From Gracilaria gracilis (Eukaryota; Rhodophyta; Florideophyceae; Gracilariales; Gracilariaceae), in NCBI GenBank assembly GCA_030374805.1, contig JARGSG010000251.1, positions 1 to 64,000 on the forward strand: DNA of 64,000 nucleotides, in the 5' to 3' direction. The notes beneath the pieces are model-generated. The model did not search any database and had not been told where the DNA came from. It saw only the letters and a program-made list of their open reading frames with translations. Made by a program: the position numbers and the translations under genes. Positions 12,501-20,804 of the stretch are shown here, one piece after another (position 1 is the first letter of the stretch; the number at the start of each line of letters is the position of its first letter).

Positions 12501-15500
12501 AGCCTCATAGAGTGACCGTTTCAAGGAATCTTCAATTACGGACTGAAGGCGATTCAACCATTCTGTTATACTGTCCCGTCCAGAAACGCACACTGGATCT
12601 ACGAAACATATCAGTTCGCCTTCTTTGGATTCAATCCTTGATATTTCGGTGATGTGTCCATTCTTCTCAAAAACAAGACGAGAAACACCAGGAAACAGCT
12701 TCCCTATATGCGATGAAATACACTCAAGATCTTCGAATGTCACAGAAAGAACTTGCAGTAGGTCATTATCTGAAAGGAAGAAGAATCGGGGAAACAGAGA
12801 TCTCTGGGTTTCCAGGAACTTCGACAACCCCCGAACTACAGCTTTGAGCTGCCCGAGCATATCATCTAGGCCTTCTATGCGTTCTAAACCTTCGAGTATC
12901 CCCTGTGCGGATTCTAGCTCCCTTCCAACGGCCACAAAACGAACGTGTACATTGGAAAACACATTGAATTCCTCTTGAAGCTCGGCACGGAGCCCACGAC
13001 TGACGACGCTAGAGCTGTCGTCCTTCCCAAACAGACTATGAAGATGAGCCCATTGGGACTGAACATCAACCAACAATTCGAGATCTGAATGGCACTCAGA
13101 AAGGCGTCGCTCCCAGATTACGCGATCCGATTCGAAGAGTCTGGCGTGTCGAGAGCTTTGCATGGTTTCTAAAGCTTGAAGATGTTCATCGAGATCATTC
13201 AGTAGCTCTGGAATGTCTTGCAAAATTGCGATACCGTGGTGAAACGAGAACGAGCATTTTCGTCCGGTCCACGTCTTAGCAATATTGTTAAGGAAGTCGC
13301 ACAACGCTGCTTCCCCGGCGGCATTTTCAAGAGCATTCCGCAAATAGCTTTCATGTTCACTCACATTCAGCTCCCACAAAAGACTGAGGGGCGTGTCTCC
13401 AAGTCGAACTTCTGGGTACGACTGTCCGAAAAAGCGTTGTAGTAAGTCCCTTTCCCGTGGAGGCGAAAGCTTTACAGACCAGAGATCAACCAGACTTGAA
13501 TTGGCCCTAGTATACTTCGATATCATTTCGTTCAATCGCTTGGCTTCTCTTTTTGCCCCAGTAGACTTGGCGATAGATACAATTTCGTTCTGGAGACATT
13601 CGAGCTCGTCATTTAAAGAACTAGGTTCGATAGATTTGAAAGACTTTCCTAACATGCTCTTGACGCATTGTTCGACTTCCTTAAGGCGTTGAATCCCTAA
13701 TTTCACTCTTCGAAGTTCCTGAAGCACATTCTCAGGCGCCTTTCTTTCTGGTAGACGATCGCTCCCGAGTGCGTTCCCAATTCGTTCTAAATCTTCACCG
13801 CGGCTCTCGAGAAGAATTACTTGATGCTCAAGATCCTGCAGAAGCACTTCAGACTCGATGAAACCTTCTCCGCCAGCCACATCGTTTCGAATTGTCTGAA
13901 AGTCGTCAAACAAACCTGCCAGTTTCTTCTGATGCAGTTTTCTTTCTTCCTCGTATTTCTGAAGCAGGGTGTCCTTGTTGAGAAGCACAGATTTGCTTCG
14001 CTGATCATAGGCATTTGAAAGTTCTCCAAAATGAGATTTTAGACTATCCGCCAGAATCCACGTCTCTGTCGTTCTTGGCTTGAACAACGAGCTTTCATTG
14101 AGGCGCAGGGATATGCTTTCAAACTTGTCCTCCAGGGATTCGAGGTTTCGTATCGTGGAGCTTAGACCTGGAAGATACTTCTCTTTGATCCTCTGAAGCT
14201 CTAAGAGATTGCCCATGCCGCTACTATTTGCAGCATTCTTCAGGACTGTCAATGCTACTGATGTATCCTTGTAGCATGTCTGGGATATCTCAGCAGCCCT
14301 TAACGCGAAGCGTTGAGAAAGGTTATAAAGAAGCTTACGTAGACAGCCTCGAATATGAGTGCTAAGCTCTCCACAGTCCAATGGAAAAGGGCGGTCAGAA
14401 CAAGGTGGAAATAACGGTAGGTCATGAAGAACGCTTACTTCTTCTATTTGGAGGACAAGAAACTCAAGAATTTCAGGAAGTTCTGGTAAGCCATGCTCCA
14501 AAGAAGGAATCGAAGTTTCATCTGTAACAAAGAAACGCTTAAAAACATTCCATTGTCCTAATCTCTCAGAGACCCGGATTCGAAGCTCAGCAATTGCCGA
14601 AAATGGGTCTTGTGGTTCAGAAGAGTGTAACTTATTCGCTACTGATTGTATCTGAAACGATATGAAATCATAACAAGTTGACATCCATGAGTCATTAGAT
14701 CCGAAGATCGTTGACAAACCCGCACATAGAAACTCCACAAAAACAGACAAGGTATGGCCCAAAGAGTGGTAAACAAGACTTTCGAAATCGACAATATCCG
14801 GTACGCATGAAATCAGTCTCTGTCCACAGGAAGAAACCGTATTGATGAACACTGTTGGGAGCAAAAGGTCGTTGGTATTTAGTGCCTTCAACCAAGAACG
14901 CTGCAAATTCGTCAAAAGCTCTATAACAGACTCGGTAACTAATGGCATCCAAGTCGTTCGTAGGTAGGTCTCTACATCAAAATCAGTGAAGCGCCCGATA
15001 ACTGTTTCTTTGGCCCCGGAAAACGCTTGCATCTCTTTCAAAACACGGTGTTTTGCTTCCTCACTCAGACTTCCTCGCGATAGACATGGAAGGACGCCTT
15101 TTAGATTTGTGAGAGAGACGTGCATAGCCCGGTCACATTCCAAAAGAACTTGAGCTCCGTAGCACAACGACGAGCAACGTTCAAGAACTTCTGTTGAGTA
15201 ATTTTCGAGTTCGCGAAGCGAATGATTCCAAAATGTCTGGAAACCCCTCTCGAGCAAGGTATACACTTTGATAAGCTCAGGTTCCAGTAAGCAAAAGAGA
15301 CGCAGAAATTGTGTGTGCTCCATAGCGGAAACGCTGAAACACGTCCTGTTGAAGCAGCGAAGAGCTTCATCAATTTTTGAATATACAGCAAGTAAAGATT
15401 TGCTGCAGCGGGCCAGATCCAGATGCTTCTCATCGAAAACAGCATGAAGATCACGATCGTGACGAACAGAACGCACCACCTCGAAAACTCTGATTGTCTT

Positions 15501-17363
15501 TGGTGATAACGAAGGAAGAATCTGTACTTGTCCTTCAGTATTTTTCACCAAGGTGAATAGCGGGAGATAGAGTTCCTCTGTAGCTATCTGTTTCACCCAC
15601 GATAGAAACTTCTCGGAAGGGTTGACCTTCCGACCAAACCTTAAAATCTCAGCAGAGAATTCCCTCACGTCAAGAATATATGGTATATTTGACTCTCCGC
15701 AGATATCCTTGAGGTTCATGTCCATAGAAGATATGCGGTTATTCAATAAACGGGTTTCCAGTAGAAAAGTACAGATTGCAAGAGATGAGTTTGATTCATC
15801 ACGAGCTAATCTTTCCGTCATTACATGATGTCGCCTTTTCAGGACGGAAAGCGCCTTAGATCCAAGTTCAAGAACAGAGCTGGTACAGTTTGTGATGACT
15901 GAGACCATGAACGATTTATCAAGAATGCACTTAAATCCTCTCAGTGAGGTAGCCAATTCATTAAAGCTGGTGGCATTTTTCGCGATACCGGAATAGTTTG
16001 CGGCAAGAGTTTCTTCAATCCTTGATATCCGAGATCGGTAGACGGCTCGTTTTTCATCCCAGAACATCTGTTCCTTGGTTTTGAGATCAAAGTGGTTCAG
16101 AGACTTACATTCGTCAACCAGTACCGCTAGTCCACGGTCCAAAGTTTCAATCTGATTTGAGGGCATAATTTGTCTCGAAGAGAGAAACATTAGGACGGAC
16201 CGAATGGCCTGATGATCAGATCTTAGCTCGTGTACTTGCATTAGATGCTTTTGGAGATCCGTTAGAGGAGATTTTTGTCTAGGAGGTATGGCTTCCCTCA
16301 TCTTGCGGGCTGAATCCCTGGCGACCCTTCGACAGTGATCGAAACCAGTTTCCCAAGTCTCGAATAGTTCGCAACATGCTTCAAAAATAGTAGCAAACTG
16401 TTGGTACGGAAGAGATAAAAGGCCTCCATCAACCAAAAGAATGTGCTGCATGGAACGACTGACATCGGAAGCCATGGCATCAGTTAGACTAAGAACTCGC
16501 TCAATAGATAAAGATGACATTCTCAACTTCGTAACAATATGTTCAAGAAGTTCGGATACACCTTTCTTCAAAGTTTGAATGTCATCCGCAGTCCGTATAG
16601 ACACAAGTGGAAGTCCATGTAGGAACTTTAAGACTGCTGCTGCTTTTCGGCGAGAGCTTTCAATCGCACTGTTGGCATTGAGCAGGAAACCGGTCGCTCT
16701 TCGTTTGCGACCAAGTATCTCCAGGGATATCCTAACCGATGGCGAAGCCAAAGACTTCTGTGCCGATAAAAGAGCAGCATCCAATGAACTCCAGAACACC
16801 GTTTCCTCTTCTACAGATAGCAAACTTCTAGGTCCATCTTTAGCAATTTGCACGACGCGATCGACTGCTCTAGACCATGTGAGAACATTTGCTTGCAATT
16901 GATTCAAGACAGAATGGTCATCGGTGAATGGCTCCGGAAAATCATCGATTGAAGAGGCACCGTCCTGTACATATCTCTTCACTTCTACATGCAAAGGAAA
17001 TTCTGGAGGGTCCACAGAGACGAGTCTACCTTTCGCAATCATGTCAAGTGCCACAGAGGCCTCTCGAATCCGTTTTCGCAATGCATCGCGCTCTGGAAGA
17101 GCCACTCCAACTTTGGCCGCATAAGTATCGGAAAGAGGCAGCACAGCTGTTTCAAGTACTGCTCGCAACGAAGGAAGTGGGCAATCAGCTTGTGACCCAA
17201 GAATGAGAGTGTCATACTTTTTTCCTCTTCGAAGCAGCGCGATTGTAGATCCATCGTCTGCCTTCAAAAGAGACGTGGCGCCATCTTCCAAATTTGATAT
17301 CGCTTGCTTGGGGTCATTGATTCCAAGGCTGGAAAGTGTTGTGGCGACCGTGGCGTACTCCAT
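3564..17363 (-). CDS. DYNC1H1: Cytoplasmic dynein-1 heavy chain, single exon
   Basis: The protein has 4,599 residues, close to the ~4,650 of animal cytoplasmic dynein-1 heavy chain, and is uninterrupted over 13.8 kb. It is the minus-end-directed microtubule motor subunit. The N-terminal ~1,500 residues form the tail and linker. The motor ring follows: AAA1 has Walker A GPAGTGKT near residue 1808, Walker B CFDEFNR and the sensor segment NPTYTGRRDLP. AAA2 has GPSGSGKS near 2106 and WIVFDGDVDP. AAA3 has GPPGCGKS near 2486 and FCDEVNL. AAA4 has GAPGTGKK near 2874 and IIFDESHSMDSGF. A coiled-coil stalk with the microtubule-binding domain spans about 3050 to 3480. AAA5 begins around ARFPLIVDP near 3521, and AAA6 and the C-terminal domain end at residue 4599. 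Motif wording (FDGDVDPNW, PSTVSRCG, RKVPNISL) fits dynein-1 rather than axonemal or IFT dynein. In AAA4 the Ser/Thr after the P-loop lysine is Lys. The gene is divergent from NMD3. Confidence 0.96.
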   Translation of the reverse strand: MEYATVATTLSSLGINDPKQAISNLEDGATSLLKADDGSTIALLRRGKKYDTLILGSQADCPLPSLRAVLETAVLPLSDTYAAKVGVALPERDALRKRIREASVALDMIAKGRLVSVDPPEFPLHVEVKRYVQDGASSIDDFPEPFTDDHSVLNQLQANVLTWSRAVDRVVQIAKDGPRSLLSVEEETVFWSSLDAALLSAQKSLASPSVRISLEILGRKRRATGFLLNANSAIESSRRKAAAVLKFLHGLPLVSIRTADDIQTLKKGVSELLEHIVTKLRMSSLSIERVLSLTDAMASDVSRSMQHILLVDGGLLSLPYQQFATIFEACCELFETWETGFDHCRRVARDSARKMREAIPPRQKSPLTDLQKHLMQVHELRSDHQAIRSVLMFLSSRQIMPSNQIETLDRGLAVLVDECKSLNHFDLKTKEQMFWDEKRAVYRSRISRIEETLAANYSGIAKNATSFNELATSLRGFKCILDKSFMVSVITNCTSSVLELGSKALSVLKRRHHVMTERLARDESNSSLAICTFLLETRLLNNRISSMDMNLKDICGESNIPYILDVREFSAEILRFGRKVNPSEKFLSWVKQIATEELYLPLFTLVKNTEGQVQILPSLSPKTIRVFEVVRSVRHDRDLHAVFDEKHLDLARCSKSLLAVYSKIDEALRCFNRTCFSVSAMEHTQFLRLFCLLEPELIKVYTLLERGFQTFWNHSLRELENYSTEVLERCSSLCYGAQVLLECDRAMHVSLTNLKGVLPCLSRGSLSEEAKHRVLKEMQAFSGAKETVIGRFTDFDVETYLRTTWMPLVTESVIELLTNLQRSWLKALNTNDLLLPTVFINTVSSCGQRLISCVPDIVDFESLVYHSLGHTLSVFVEFLCAGLSTIFGSNDSWMSTCYDFISFQIQSVANKLHSSEPQDPFSAIAELRIRVSERLGQWNVFKRFFVTDETSIPSLEHGLPELPEILEFLVLQIEEVSVLHDLPLFPPCSDRPFPLDCGELSTHIRGCLRKLLYNLSQRFALRAAEISQTCYKDTSVALTVLKNAANSSGMGNLLELQRIKEKYLPGLSSTIRNLESLEDKFESISLRLNESSLFKPRTTETWILADSLKSHFGELSNAYDQRSKSVLLNKDTLLQKYEEERKLHQKKLAGLFDDFQTIRNDVAGGEGFIESEVLLQDLEHQVILLESRGEDLERIGNALGSDRLPERKAPENVLQELRRVKLGIQRLKEVEQCVKSMLGKSFKSIEPSSLNDELECLQNEIVSIAKSTGAKREAKRLNEMISKYTRANSSLVDLWSVKLSPPRERDLLQRFFGQSYPEVRLGDTPLSLLWELNVSEHESYLRNALENAAGEAALCDFLNNIAKTWTGRKCSFSFHHGIAILQDIPELLNDLDEHLQALETMQSSRHARLFESDRVIWERRLSECHSDLELLVDVQSQWAHLHSLFGKDDSSSVVSRGLRAELQEEFNVFSNVHVRFVAVGRELESAQGILEGLERIEGLDDMLGQLKAVVRGLSKFLETQRSLFPRFFFLSDNDLLQVLSVTFEDLECISSHIGKLFPGVSRLVFEKNGHITEISRIESKEGELICFVDPVCVSGRDSITEWLNRLQSVIEDSLKRSLYEAVNVFLSLYSKELNASLSTFIEKCLRLPAQVCLLGSKLVFAQIIENSMKDGTGDRVYYQMLSRFTDILLKLGSMDCTANNTQETDRRNELFRDQILKEVVYQRDFVRRLQKANVRNPLSHLWSHEVRYYASYKQDSDKILALQLRCASATFDYGWEYLGMGDTLVHTSVTSRCFLSLSEALRRGFGGSPFGPAGTGKTETVKALGRMHGRFVAVFNCDESFDSVAVGRILAGACRVGCWICFDEFNRLSASILSSTSGQLATLQQSIRKGVKQVPNFYGGGVPIVIQAGVGIFVTMNPTYTGRRDLPANLKSLFRPCAMSKPDSVSIAEVLLLSNGFMTSDTLSRKLVSLFASLKNVLRTRSHYDFGLRSLKSCIVACGNLLRATSLKHTNEESATSRFEENIVVQGVAEVLKPKLDMDHVADYEATIGLTFTNASCFAPKLPEEIEIILSKVITNLNLVEDAVLMEKVRQLYCLLRHQPGVILVGPSGSGKSTTWRILFEAMKGYVLSNESNSESERRKSQRSSITVIDAKLLSMRQLYGFLDPLTREWTDGIFTKTLRCIVEGSVSGKDSFPLHWIVFDGDVDPNWVENLNSVLDDNKILTLPTGEQIPLLNNTRVIFETHSLNQANPSTVSRCGMICFGSHHGLEEVFCKSVVQIAKQYCANNYVPDFLSHFGQAVVRIARSALKTFSYVINVPLESLLNSFTVLLPSTLLKFSISETTVAETKHDHTMKKSRRTISKAVLLRIILMTTIKVIGAGVSRLDRRKITEQLMEAIAGNPEFQESLSGVVLPSDLSNVNITEDGHFVKHEELISSQNLVLPGPDIGSPDFVVPTSSTVRLESLLLDYLSSDTRPDSFVTPLILCGPPGCGKSMLLTNTLRKVPNISLASLSFSSETKPENLLAALRGSTTISKRPNGGFVLHPKSAGCRVVLFCDEVNLEKPDVFETQTSVSFLRCLAEHGGFWEGSPPRWVAVEGVQIVAACNPEDTSGRYKLPRRFLRHCNVVYVEQPTFEDLIIIYGTFVDSLLKSYHPELSSRSTDLTTAMVKYFESNKKMFCPPEAGPLKPHYIYSPRELSRWIRGMSQLLLSEQSSYGSGNLLDIPTDEAWSNVTDAFIYEARRLFCDRLVSAPERNLADVELREVSFRHLNAHGRHLSDVLFTSWTAKQTHSTDSRFFKKVGNLSKFRTLVYQKLRVFAEEEGLGGSWMSGNLKSKSYEWRAMIDQFAVTDAVLTHLTRIERVLCNPMGHAVLIGAPGTGKKTLARFAAWMLGVEVHQVRSHSTYTEQDFASDLRSILKKTALSNCHLVIIFDESHSMDSGFLELMNSLLACGEVPGLFSGDERTALLNELGQTIPNKSSITSSEQSLYSEFVRRIRANLHIIFTISAEISGGDDTNSSPASSVSDADISKRSPALYNRCTVDWMGDWERPTLEAVAELKIEVSHGRERDQIIRGVVNIHESSKLMYGKIEDAALVTPRHFLEFIEQLNRIALEKGKEIHADVDRHTEGLHRLRNAGAAVDTLKESLCEKTERLREKEEDASEMLAKMVEEQRLAEKSKVGAEQLALAALEASNAVQEREAEVSENLAVVQPKIDAAREAVGSIRKEFLDELRAMPSPPPAVKVALEAVMMVLDASRRKAEAQYSWSHIRAQMRSSEFIASIVNFDVEAITKGLRAKVEKKILRNSDFDVTRISYASRAAGPLAEWTLAILDYSKVKETVEPLEAEVLELQNEQAELLEKQEIAEEEVDVCQQRIDDCKTEYARLVAEAEKVRGEIEESKGNLSRAEEMLDSLAEEWERWKSELNVLNGSAVTIWGNAILGAAFVSYAGALDHGNRRLLVSEWKDILEREAVSFERNTELAHYLTTTEERGIWSSRDLPTDKTSLENFAILKRAARFPLIVDPTRRSGELLRRVLINPTTSNDRDSFGSSDSLQTEVRVAESSFTATSKKSYMRTLESAMRFGTPVLVEDAEKFDRAVTPLLGQESSFGDSAEYVESMTSSQKRNSRKSRKNVCQRVVRLGEKDVFLNSNFRLYLSTSDLKSVPRCAVSRSNVVSFELSSAALRTSCVSRSVEILAPELGERRRSSLSAALKYLQRKRVLEDLLLSTVNNVDDIGAELLKGSLLDDLANLKDEVRKMEERRKEEQKTSAATLESEKLFAPLGLTAIKAFEVVRALIDVYPLYRFTSSYFLQIFEEAIRPCREIIQEHPSPENVRDCENVLLKRIYARTAASLFPGDRIPFAAALSLIQSSGIEPHSQEKNLQQLGKAFQTLSSVQSSKTSPPKGSMELLQNVPANFQQAITRYERKRQINGTSPFDTGLQVLCRIIHEPHRVCDGVGDLACLLPDGKKLIYGDRATPESALKATLCNFAESDDQESSSLFQPILLCSRGENSDPALLLTELANEYRIPLASLAMGSANTEAEVSDLMNRAMRRAQAGTKTLVLFKNMHLADKPTINKIQAFLLNNRGMLQYLLVMVAELPFTSPSASLMSMASTSNFFSFEAPRNFRTSMTYAIERMSSFESDYDSRTVESRTALDGMKILLAFLHACLTERALNSPVGFNKNYEFSESDLAAGWNLTLQVSTHLGSKAAVLSYSHMLKTAVYGCHIENDTDQEILDALVDDIFSTERIDSISSGSVNVVKPPREADVRIPIDREGRDSFLLNLPLEVSPEWYYMPAATTKAKRSREGTLAVQKLVSISRGMMQSSNDLAESTVIVQEEVQAKVDEIIRLALELPDVVHGDPSAFFSRTPLDRFWNAETIILGELITTIKSVARDVNKPEKLSPKRMALLSVFKQELFSICCTASHKLPYLWKDVAQIFGEKLTMLSVFSKISACVTSIPLSKESKSLNLSNILRPNAFLTALRYEAAAARGVSPHTLLPFFGVGKQVGVGECLLTGVGVNGAMWDLDKECFVISESSSGSVGTVTLQWRSEDGFDTDEQIIEVPLYASSPQNMFIETVRISVDNKNLHRLWRLCGASFFIY

Positions 17364-18267
17364 TCTATGCTCAGTAGTAGGAAGATAGTTAGATTGGCAA
17401 GACGGCTAACCCCACGGCATAGGGAATGGCTTGCTGTGAAGAAAGAATGATGGTGTTGAGGCGGGATGACGTGTTTGGCCGACGAAGAAGGAATGCATCA
17501 CGGTAGTTCGGTTTCAATAACGTCCCATCCGAATGGCGGGAAACGCACTGGTGCCACAATGTTTGAAATAAATTTAAACGCTCAAATCTAACCCTGAATA
17601 AGCTTACCATTACGTGTAAGTGTACTGTTTTTTATAAATTTATTACAGTACGTGTACGTGTACCGTGTACAGAATGTAGGTTGGTAAGCACCTGCCGTAA
17701 TTACCCTTGTTTGTCGTCCGGGCGAACTATTCGTACTCTATATGTAAGTTTAGCTTCCGGATCTTATATGAGTTCGTCAGAGTGTAATGTAGGTAGTACC
17801 TACTAGGTACCCATAACTTACGGGACTTTCGCGAAATTACATGTGCGTGTACGTGTACGCGTACACGCACAAGCACATGTAATTACGCGAAAGTTACAGG
17901 TATTTTGCCCCTCTTACAAATCGAAACATTACGTGTACACGTACAACCAAGAAATTGGTTTCTCGTCAGAATGGAGAAATTACTAGATCCTCCATGCGAT
18001 ATGATACGTTATTCGTTGCAATTGGAGCGACGCCGTAGATACGAAGATACTCTTGGTCATTGTGGTAGTTGCGTTTACCAAGAGTACGCTCGTGAACTTA
18101 ATTCTTCACTCCATCTGGGAAATCCCGGCTCTATGCGAAGACAGAAGCGAACGAAACTTGAACGAGCTCACATCACGCTTTTCGTAACAGTTTTTCTATT
18201 GACAGATTCTTTTGTTCGAGCTCGAAAACATAGGTTTAGCCGCTGAGTTTGCGACCGACTACTGAAA
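17364..18267. promoter_or_regulatory. Divergent promoter region of dynein heavy chain and NMD3
   Basis: This 0.9-kb interval separates two outward-facing genes. It is AT-richer than the genes and holds several copies of GTGTAC/ACGTGTAC (near 17613, 17651, 17845..17875 and 17932), plus the palindrome annotated separately. An open frame at 17905..18246 overlaps the repeats and has no family features. The shared arrangement suggests a bidirectional promoter; this is inference from position and motif clustering. Confidence 0.45.
17825..17894. repeat. 70-bp imperfect palindrome with GTGTAC core
   Basis: The outer arms are ACTTTCGCG (17825..17833) and CGCGAAAGT (17886..17894). Inside them are AATTACATGTG on the left and CACATGTAATT on the right, and the centre is built of alternating CGTGTAC units. 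The structure could form a cruciform or act as a symmetric protein-binding site between the divergent genes. Confidence 0.8.
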
Positions 18268-19881
18268 ATGGACACTATGGATTTAGACTCTTCGGCTGGT
18301 CCTACTCCTCGCACCCTCCCTACCATTCTATGCTGTCTATGTGGCGTACCCATCACAGCAAACCCCTCAAACATGTGTGTCAATTGCATTCGTGGTCAGG
18401 TCGACATAACAGAGAATATTCCAAAGATATCAAGTATTTATTACTGCAAAGGCTGTGCAAGATATCTTCAACCCCCAAAGCATTGGGTTGCTGCTGAACT
18501 GGAATCAAAAGAGCTTCTCACGCTTTGCATCAAACGTTTAAAAGGGTTGAACAAAGTTAAGCTTGTAGATGCTGGATTTCAATGGACCGAGCCACACTCG
18601 CGTCGAATTCGTGTTAGACTGCTTGTTCAGAAGGAAGTGTTCCACAATACAATACTACAACAGGAGTTTGTCGTTGAGTTTATGGTAGAGTACCAGCAGT
18701 GTGACATGTGCAAGCGCGACGCCGCAGACATCGATGAGTGGCAGGCTGTAGTGCAAGTGCGGCAAAAAGTTATTCACAAACGAACATTTCTGTACTTGGA
18801 GCAGTTGATTATCAAGCATGGTGCTCACGAAGATACTGTTGGTATAAAGGCCCATCCGGACGGTCTTGACTTTTACTTTCTTCACAGGAGTCATGCAATG
18901 AGGTTCGTGTCGTTCTTAAACCATGTCGTTCCCATTCGCACAAAACAAGCTGATCACCTCGTTTCTCATGATGCAAACTCAAACACCTATAGATACAATT
19001 ATACCTTCTCAGTTGAAATTCTTCCGTTGTGTAAGGATGATATCGTTTGTCTCCCACCGAAGGTACAAATGACTCTGGGGGGTATAGGACCTCTTGTACT
19101 TGTCACTAAGGTATCCACGACTATATCGCTAATCGATCCGCTTACTCTCCAAACAGCCGAATTGCCGGGGTCGCTGTACTGGAAGTATTCGTTTCCAGCC
19201 CTCATGAGCTTTAAGCAGGGTACAGAGTTCATTGTTCTCGATACAGAGAAAACGAGAGAACGGAAAGGTAAATGGTGCCTTGCAGACGCTACTGTGGCCC
19301 GTTCCGTAGACTATGGGAAGAATGATAACCAGCATTACCTCTCTACCCATCTTGGCAACTTTCTGAATCCAGGAGATCTGGCCCTTGGATACGACCTTGG
19401 AAACGCTGTTTACAATGAAAACCTGTTGGCCGGACACAAACGACTCGAAGTTCCAGATTTTCTGCTTTTCAAGAAGACGTACACTAAGAAGAACCGTTCG
19501 AAACGCCGCCAGTGGAGATTGAAGCGTTTGAATATGGAGCTCGATGACGCTGTTGTTGAAACAGGCAATAGAAAGTCAAATCTTGATCCCATAGCGCGGA
19601 TGGCGGCAGAACAAGAAGATTTTCTTCAAGATCTTGAGCAAGATCAAGACCTTCGTGCAAACATTAATATATACAAGGATCCCACAAGAGCGAAACCAAC
19701 AACCTCTGACATGGATGTAGACCAGGGTAACAGTACTGTGGCACCACAATCTAGAAACAAGTCTGGGGAAGACCATGAGGATGACGAAGACTATCCTGAA
19801 GTACCCATTGAAGAGCTGCTTGAAGGTCTCAATATCCAGGACGGTCCAGAAGATGAACTTGATCCCAACTCCCAGACATGA
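18268..19881 (+). CDS. NMD3: 60S ribosomal subunit nuclear export adaptor NMD3
   Basis: The product is 537 residues, similar to the ~500-residue NMD3 of other eukaryotes. NMD3 binds late pre-60S particles and links them to exportin CRM1/XPO1 through a leucine-rich export signal. The N-terminus has the typical cysteine pairs of its zinc-binding region: CCLC near residue 23, CVNC near 41, CKGC near 58, and CDMC near 148. The conserved text between them (YYCKGCARYLQPPKHW) is characteristic. The acidic C-terminal ~60 residues (DHEDDEDYPEVPIEELLEGL) include a hydrophobic pattern that could serve as the export signal. The ATG at 18268 is the first in frame and starts just before the first cysteine pair. 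A longer upstream frame is out of register. The gene is single-exon. Confidence 0.95.
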   Translation: MDTMDLDSSAGPTPRTLPTILCCLCGVPITANPSNMCVNCIRGQVDITENIPKISSIYYCKGCARYLQPPKHWVAAELESKELLTLCIKRLKGLNKVKLVDAGFQWTEPHSRRIRVRLLVQKEVFHNTILQQEFVVEFMVEYQQCDMCKRDAADIDEWQAVVQVRQKVIHKRTFLYLEQLIIKHGAHEDTVGIKAHPDGLDFYFLHRSHAMRFVSFLNHVVPIRTKQADHLVSHDANSNTYRYNYTFSVEILPLCKDDIVCLPPKVQMTLGGIGPLVLVTKVSTTISLIDPLTLQTAELPGSLYWKYSFPALMSFKQGTEFIVLDTEKTRERKGKWCLADATVARSVDYGKNDNQHYLSTHLGNFLNPGDLALGYDLGNAVYNENLLAGHKRLEVPDFLLFKKTYTKKNRSKRRQWRLKRLNMELDDAVVETGNRKSNLDPIARMAAEQEDFLQDLEQDQDLRANINIYKDPTRAKPTTSDMDVDQGNSTVAPQSRNKSGEDHEDDEDYPEVPIEELLEGLNIQDGPEDELDPNSQT

Positions 19882-20650
19882 TAGTGATACCAATCAACGC
19901 CTTCGTAAACAATGGATTGACGAACTCCATAGCTCATGCTTTTGCTTTCGACATAACTCTGATTACAACATCGGAAGTGTAATCGACAAATGTTTGATGG
20001 GCAGTCCAGATTCTGACAATAAAGAGCAGACTATGTCTTCCTCATTAATTACACGTAGTTCAGCTGAGCCCTGCTTCAACAAACCGTACCTCTTGCTGCT
20101 GGTTTAGGACTTCAGGTACGCTCCAGACGTTGGGGGTGTGAAGGCGACATTTGGTATAGATATGTTAGACGTCAATGTGCAGCTGTCGACCAAAGTGAAG
20201 GGGGAAAGGGCTGCTGTATCTACTCCTTGCCGGAGTGTATCCTGGACAATTATACGGCCAGAAAAGCTGAAGTGCTCCTAGCCCAGCTTCTCATGGGGCG
20301 CGTCCCGATCTTCCACCCAGTAGAAACGTACATGAATCAAAAGCTTCTGAGGTGCGTGTGCTGTGCAAATGTCTGAAGCGCGTAGAACATGTCGTTATAT
20401 AATGTACTTTGACAAACGCCCCCCGTCGAGAATAGCCTCTCCCGATAGAAGAGCGACACAATCTCAGTATCCAAGATCTGATCAGACAGTTTGGCATAGG
20501 TTGGGCCTTTTCCACCAGAGAAACCTTCCTATAGAGAAAGTTTGCTTCAACCTAGGATTTGAGGGTTGATGTCCGCATTAAAGCACAAGGGAAGGCGACA
20601 TTATCTATAGTCTCGCCTTCTCTTCTTCTTCTCTTCGAAGCAGATACTAA
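19882..20650. other. Intergenic stretch without a recognisable gene
   Basis: Only short frames without family features. Two GAAGGCGACATT segments occur about 450 bp apart (near 20140 and 20592). A TC-rich tract at about 20617..20640 resembles the complement of the GAA tails of the retroposon family and may be the end of a further decayed minus-strand copy. Confidence 0.4.
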
Positions 20651-20720
20651 GTTCGGCTATGTACTTCTTTAGATAGCACTATCTAGATAGTGCTACCTAT
20701 AAAGAAGCACAGAGCCGAAC
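20651..20720. repeat. Inverted repeat, ~35-bp arms with no spacer
   Basis: The left arm 20651..20684 begins GTTCGGCT and ends CACTATCT. The right arm 20685..20720 begins AGATAGTGCT and ends AGCCGAAC. The arms match at all but a few positions plus a 2-nt gap, with the centre of symmetry at 20684/20685. It lies just upstream of retroposon copy B and may have arisen from two abutting inverted copies. Confidence 0.8.
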
Positions 20721-20804
20721 TCGGGATGTGCTACGTAGAGGCAGATATGGTCTTTAACATGAATATAAGATCGGGAATCCCTTTGAAGGAGAGAGGCGAT
20801 CGTT

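Noticed and set aside
3955..17388. Many open frames of 60 to 160 codons on the plus strand
   Set aside because: They lie antisense to the dynein heavy chain and have no features of their own.
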